Source: Ahaetulla prasina (taxonomy: Eukaryota > Chordata > Lepidosauria > Squamata > Colubridae). Taken from it: a stretch of DNA of 64,000 nt. The notes beneath the pieces were generated by a model that was not told the DNA's origin, made no database searches, and saw only the letters and a list, made by a program, of their open reading frames with translations. This document shows, one piece after another, positions 34,201-40,800 of the stretch. The stretch lies in NCBI RefSeq assembly GCF_028640845.1, contig NC_080539.1, positions 366,439,233-366,503,232 of the forward strand, in the 5' to 3' direction. Positions within the stretch are counted from its first letter, which is position 1, and every line of letters begins with the position of its first letter. The translations under genes were made by a program, and so were the position numbers.

Positions 34201-37200
34201 CAAACTACTCAAAATTTCCACTACCAGTTCTCCAGAACCTGTCAGAACCTGCTGGATTTCACCCCTGGTTGTAACTTTGAATGGTTGCTGAATGAATGGT
34301 TGTAAGTCAAGAACTGCATGTACAAAGGACAGGCTTTTATTCCAGACAGTTTCCCCTTACAATTATTTATTTTTTAAATACTCACTTTTGGCCTTTACCT
34401 TGATCATTTGACTTTTACTGTACAAAGGGTTCCACTGAATGCACATGTCTGTCACATTCCGGTGAAAAATTAGAATTTTGGCAGATCAGACAGATTGGTG
34501 TTTTTTAAAACGAGGCAAATTTAAAATGGGTGTCTAGGGAGAGTCTCAGTCATCCAGGTCAGGGGTCTCCAACCTTAGTAACTTTAAGATTTGTGGACTT
34601 CAACTCCCAGAATTCCTCAGCCAGCTTTGCTGGCTGAGGGATTCTGGGAGTTGAAGTCCACAAGTCTTAAAATTTCCAAGGTTGGAGACCCCTGATCCAG
34701 GTCATGGTTGTCCCAAAGCTGCCTTTTTCAAGAGGCAACTGGACTTTCTGGTTTTTCTTTGTAGACGTTTCACGTCTCATCCAAGAAGCTTCTTCAGCTC
34801 TGACTATATTATTGCCCCAATCTCTTTCCACTTATGACTGTATGACTATAACTTGTTGCTGGCAATCCTTATGATTTATATTGATATATTGATCATCAAT
34901 TGTGTTGTAAATGTTGTACCTTGATGAAGGTATCTTTTCTTTTATGTACACTGAGAGCATATGCACCAAGACAAATTCCTTGTGTGTCCAATCACACTTG
35001 GCCAATAAAATTCTATTCTATTCTATTCTATTCTATTATGACCTTTCCTGCCACAGCTGTAAAGTGAATCACTGCAGTTGTTAAGTTAGTAACATGGTTG
35101 TTAATTGGTTTCCCCACTGAGTGTATGTCAAAAGGTCACCCAAAAATTGATCGCATGACCCTGCAACAGTCATAAGTACATGCCAGTTGCCAAGCATTTC
35201 ACTTTTGATCACCTGATCACAGGGATGCTGCCACGGTCTTAAGGGTGAAAAGTGGTCATCGGTCACTTTTTTCAGCGCCGTTGCAAACTTTGAACGGTCA
35301 CTAAACGAATTGTTGTTAGTGGAGGGCTACCTGTACCTTAATTAGGCAGCGCAGAACAGGATAAATGGATGAAAAAAAAAGAAAGTTAACTGTTCACCTT
35401 CACTCTCCTTCCGTTTCACCAAAACTGAGCGGACGGGTTTCATCGGCACGTCCTGCCTTGGCAGTCTCTTAAACCCAGACATCAGGACAAGCCCGCTGGT
35501 GCTTCCTTTGTGATGGTGCCCATTGGCCAGAGGGGGCCTATCAGACCCGCTGTCTTGGCTCCGCCTCTGGTAGGCCCCCTCTTGGCTCCGCCTCCGGCTC
35601 CTGAGGGGTTGCCTGCGGGTGCCGTCATTGTCATCCTCACGATAATGTCCCGAACTTCTCTCGCTGGACGAATCCCCATCGTAACCGCGGTTATGTTCTG
35701 CTTCTGTCCGCTGCCGGCTCTGCCCGGGATGTCTGTCCGAAGGGGCTGACTCACCACCCTGGTACCCATCATCCTCATCCGAGTCATCGTTTCTCCCATC
35801 CGTTACATGTTTAGAAGGAGTCAAGGAAGGCTGGCTTCTCGGCTGGCTGGATTTGGCAACTGGCAGATGGATTTTTCTGGGTCTTTTTACCGTCTGCGAT
35901 AAGCAAAAGAGAATTTGCACCTGAGATTTGCATCTGGGCTAATGTTTCTCAACCTTGGTAGCTTAAAGATACGTGGACTTCAACTCCCAGAATTCCCCAG
36001 CCAGGAGAATTCTGGGAATTGAAGTCCAAACATGTTAACACTTACTAAAGTTGACAAACACAGCTCAGGGCTGTCCGCTTTATTAAATAAACACAAAAAA
36101 CAACAACCCCAAAATCTGTGCAACAAAAGATTCAAACCATCAGGTGAATTAAAACGGAAGTATGAAAAGTTGCAATTTTTTTAGGCAACTTGTCCACTTT
36201 TCCTGTCATGGGGAGGAGAATATTCAACTCCCACTCAGCAAAAACTTTGACACAATTTTTTTCCTCAACCATTTTTTTCCCCAAGCTTGACAGAGATTTT
36301 GCCTCAACATTAAAAAATAAGGAGGGCTATAAAGTTACTGCAACTGGATTTTGATGCAGTTTCCTAGCACTCCAGCCACAGTCAACTTTAATAACAGAGC
36401 CGGTTTAATCGAATGGCTAAGACACCAGGCTTGAAATTGGGAGACCGTGAGTTCAAATCCTGCCTTAGGCACGATAGCTGTCTGGGTGACTTTGAGCCAG
36501 TCATTCTCTCTCAGTCCAAACTACCTCACAGGGTTGTTGTTCTAAGGAAAATAGGAAGAGAAAGGACTAATAGGTATGTTCACTCCCTTAAGTTATTTGT
36601 AAAAGTAATAAAGGTGGGATACCAATAAATAAATATAAATATACAGTATGATCAGTGGTGGGTTTCTACCACTTCGCCCCGGATCAGGCGAACCGGTAGT
36701 GATGGCGGCGGGAGGCTGTGCCCACCCACCTGGACGTCAACACAGATGCTCTGCGCATGCGCAGAAGCACTGCGGGTGCCCTCTTGGTTCCGAACCAGTA
36801 GCGAACCTAAGTGGAAACCACCGCTGAGTATTATACGTGTAGATCTGTCACTCCTATTTTTACAGGATGAGTAAGGAAACCAGAATAACAGAATAAGAAA
36901 GGACTTCTAATCCAGCTCAAGCAGGAACTCCTACCTATACCATTCCAGACAAATGGTTGTTCAATCTCTTCCATTGGTTAATTGTTTTAACTGTCACAAA
37001 ATTCCACCTTAATTCTAGATTGGTTCTCTCCTTCATTAGTTTCCACCCATTATTTTTTGTTCTGCCTTCAGGCGCAGAAACCAAGACATCTTAACGTAAC
37101 CTCAACTTCCATTTTTCTGAACTGAAAAGCTATCATTATCTGAACAAGGCAGGATACTAAACCATTATCAAGCTTGACTTCAGCTAATCTTGGCTCATTC

Positions 37201-37563
37201 TGAGAGTAGGTTAACCTTAACTAATCTTGCAAAAAGAGAAAGAAAAAGAAAGAAAGAAAGAAAGAAAGAAAGGAGGAAGGAAGGAAGGAAGGAAGGAAGG
37301 AAGGAAGGAAGGAAGGAAGAAGGAAGGAAGAAAAGAAGGAAGGAAGGAAAGGAAGCAAGGAAGGAAGCAAGGAAGGAAAGAAAGAAAGAAAGGAAGGAAG
37401 GAAGGAAGGAGAAAGAAAAAAAAGGAAGAAGGAAGGAAGGAGAAAGAAAAAAGGAAAGGAAGGAAGGAAGGAAAGAAAGAAAGAGGAAAAATGAAGGAAG
37501 GAAGGAAGGAAAGAAGGAAGAAAGAAAGGAAGATTAAATGTAAGAGGAAGAAGGAAGGAAGGA

Positions 37564-37594
<31 letters not shown>

Positions 37595-37694
37595 GAAAAA
37601 TGAAGGAAGGAAGGAAGGAAGGAAGGAAGGAAGGAAGGAAGGAAGGAAGGAAGGAAGGAAGGAAGGAAGGAAGGAGAAATAAATAAATAAAGAA

Positions 37695-37733
<39 letters not shown>

Positions 37734-37810
37734 GAGGAGGGAGGGAGGGAGGGAGGGAGGAAGGAGGAAAGAAGGAAGGAGAAAAAGAAAGGAAGGAAAG
37801 AAAGAAAGAA

Positions 37811-37864
<54 letters not shown>

Positions 37865-40800
37865 AAAAGAAAAGGCCGAAAAGATTTGGAAATCCTGCCC
37901 CTTCTCCAACCGAGCTGCTTCAGCTGCACTCACAATATTAGCCAACTTGCCACAGGTTTTCAAAGTGGAGATGGCGAAAGATGAAGACACGTTCTCCATG
38001 GAGAGGCCGTTGACCATGGCAATCTTGTCCCGGGTCCTGCCAAATGTAAACAGGAAGTTAAGGCAAGGCCTAACAAGCGAGAAAGAGGCCACGACGTTTC
38101 CCCTCTCCTCTTTCTTTTCCAAAAACATTTAAAGAGTATTAGAAATCTCTTCAACCTGCTTTTACCACATCCTACGCACCCTGCCACAGTCTGCGAATGG
38201 AAGTACTTTTACCTGTGCGCTCTCACAGGGAGGGACTCCTTAGGGTGCCGTCCGCCAGGCAGTGCCGACTGGCGACACCCAGGGGAAGGGCCTTCTCTGT
38301 GGGGCTCCCACCCTCTGGAATGAACTTCCCCCAGGACTCCGCCAACTTCCTGACCTTCGAACCTTCCGCCGCGAGCTTAAAACACATCTATTTATCTGTG
38401 CAGGACTGGACTAGAATTTTAGTTTTAAATTTAATTTTAATGGGGTTTTTATCATTTTAATTGTAATTTTAAATTTTGGCCTATTTAAATAAGTTTTTTA
38501 ATTTAGTGTTTTATCTTGTATTATATTTGTATTTTTATCGGGCTGTAAACCGCCCTGAGTCCTTCGGGAGAGAGGGCGGTATAAAAATTTGATTAAATAA
38601 AATAAATAAATAAAATAAATACTGCACTCCTTTAGGAAACCATAAGGTTCTAGTCCTCACTGTTCTAAATGAACAGACCGGAATACAGTAGTAACATATG
38701 AAGCTGGCCTAGACAGCTCATTTTTTTAATCTATTTTTTTTTTACGATCATTCCTGTTCCTGGCTTCTCCAGAAATCACAAACAGGGTTTAATGCACCCA
38801 TATTTAGAGATGTCAGAATTGGATCTATCTATGGCATAAAAAACAAGGACACAGCCTATTTCCCATCTTGACACCTCCTCCATGCAAAAGACCAATAAAA
38901 TATTTTTTTTAAAGCAGCATGCACACAAATACAGTTGTTTGAGATAGCAAAGAAATGTTGTGGCCTAATGTGGCACGATGGATTTAAATTGCCAAGAAGC
39001 GGATGCCAAGATCACCCACCCGAAGCAGAGAGTTTGACCATTTGACCATTTAACAATGACAAGTGTTCCTCAATTTGTAACCACAATGGAGCCTGGAATG
39101 TCCATCATAAAGGAAAATATAGAAATAATCAGTAGTGAGGTACAACCACCGGTTCGGTGAGCGTGTGCTTCACCTAACGCGCTTGCGCGCAGCGTTCAAA
39201 ATATAGCAATTTGAAACTCAGCTGCTTACCTTCTAAGGCAGCCCCAATAAGTAGAACAGCGGAGGCGCAGAAATCAGCTGGGCTGCATGAATTAGCTGAG
39301 CCAGAAAGAAGGAAATATAGCACAGGATAGGGCGGGGGGCAGGTGGGTGGGGCCAGCTGATCGTCGGAACTACCGATTTGCCTGAACCAGTCCGAACCGA
39401 CAGCAGCCCACCACTGGAAATAATGCTGAGGCATTCATATGACTGACCCAATTTTACGACCTTTTTTTTTTTGCAGGGGTCATTAAATGAACACTGCAGT
39501 CATTAAGCAAATTATTCATTCTTACGGGTGGAAACTGACCCGAAGGGTAGTTTGGGTCAGTTTTCCAGCCCCCAAAATCAGAAATTGCATCACGTGACTG
39601 CAGAATGCTACAACCGGTCATAAAGATGAACCAGTTGCCATGTGAACAAAATGCAGTCACGTGTCTGCTCTGGGCGTGTTTGTGTGTGTGTGTGTGTTTA
39701 TGTGCACCACCTTTAGCACTCCGGAATTGGATGGTAGGTCCATTTTGGGGCGAGTGGTTGTTGTAACTGAATGCTTGCTAAGTGACCAGTCGTAAGTTGA
39801 GGGCTACCTCTAAGTGCTATAATTAAGAAATATTATCCTGTTTTTTCACCAGACACATCTCAGCTAAGGTGGGCACAGCGTAGGCACTGAGCGAACAAGC
39901 AAGTTGGTGCCCAAAGAGAGAATTTACACAATTGCCATCCCCACACAGCATGGCCCATTGGCTCAGCCATTGGTTAAACTCAGTGGTGAAATCCAATTTT
40001 TTTTTACTACCAGTTCTGCGGGTGTGGCTTGGTGGGCGTGGCAGGGGAAGGATACTGCAAAATCCCCATTCCATCCCCACTCTGGGGCCAGCCAGAGGTG
40101 GTATTTGCCAGTTCTCCAAACTACTCAAAATTTCTGCTACCGGTTCTCCAGAACCTGTCAGAACTTGCTAGATTTCACCCCTGGTTAAACTGCTATGACA
40201 TCACAGAAGGCAAAGAGCAAATCTTGGCAGTCCCAGAGAAAAACTTTCATTTTTCCCTGATTGGTGAGTTTGCTTATTTAAAGTACTCACTGGAGTCGTC
40301 CAACAGCTGGGCCTCCAGGCACCACATCTGATATGACAATAGAGGTGTCGCCATCTGAACTGTTTGGACGATCGCGGCCACCCGAAATGGCAATGCCAAA
40401 ACCCTTCCGGGGATCCTGCACAAAAGGAGAAAAGGTTAATATCAGAGGTGAAATCCAATTTTTTTTACTACCAGTTCTGTGGGCGTGGCTTGGTGGGCGT
40501 TGTGTGGCTTGGTGGGAGTGGCTTGGTGGGCGTGGCAGGGGAAGGATAGTGCAAAATTCTCCATTCCCATCCCATTCGTGGGGGAAGGATATTGCAAAAT
40601 CTCCATTCCCTCCCCATTCTGGGGCCAGCCAGAGGTGGTATTTGCCGGTTCTCCAAACTGCTCAAAATTTCCGCTACTGGTTCTCCAGAACCTGTCAGAA
40701 CCTGCTGGATTTCACTTCTGGTTAAGATCTTTTTCTGAACTTCTTATTGCAAGAAAATAGTAAACAATCCAACAGGCCAAAGGAAGAAGGTGTAAGGATA

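Noticed and set aside
37190..38128. Lys/Glu/Arg-rich and Phe/Leu/Ser-rich ORFs of 115-303 codons
   Set aside because: They span the purine array; only 37934-38036 on the minus strand within the 303-codon frame is a real TJP3 exon.
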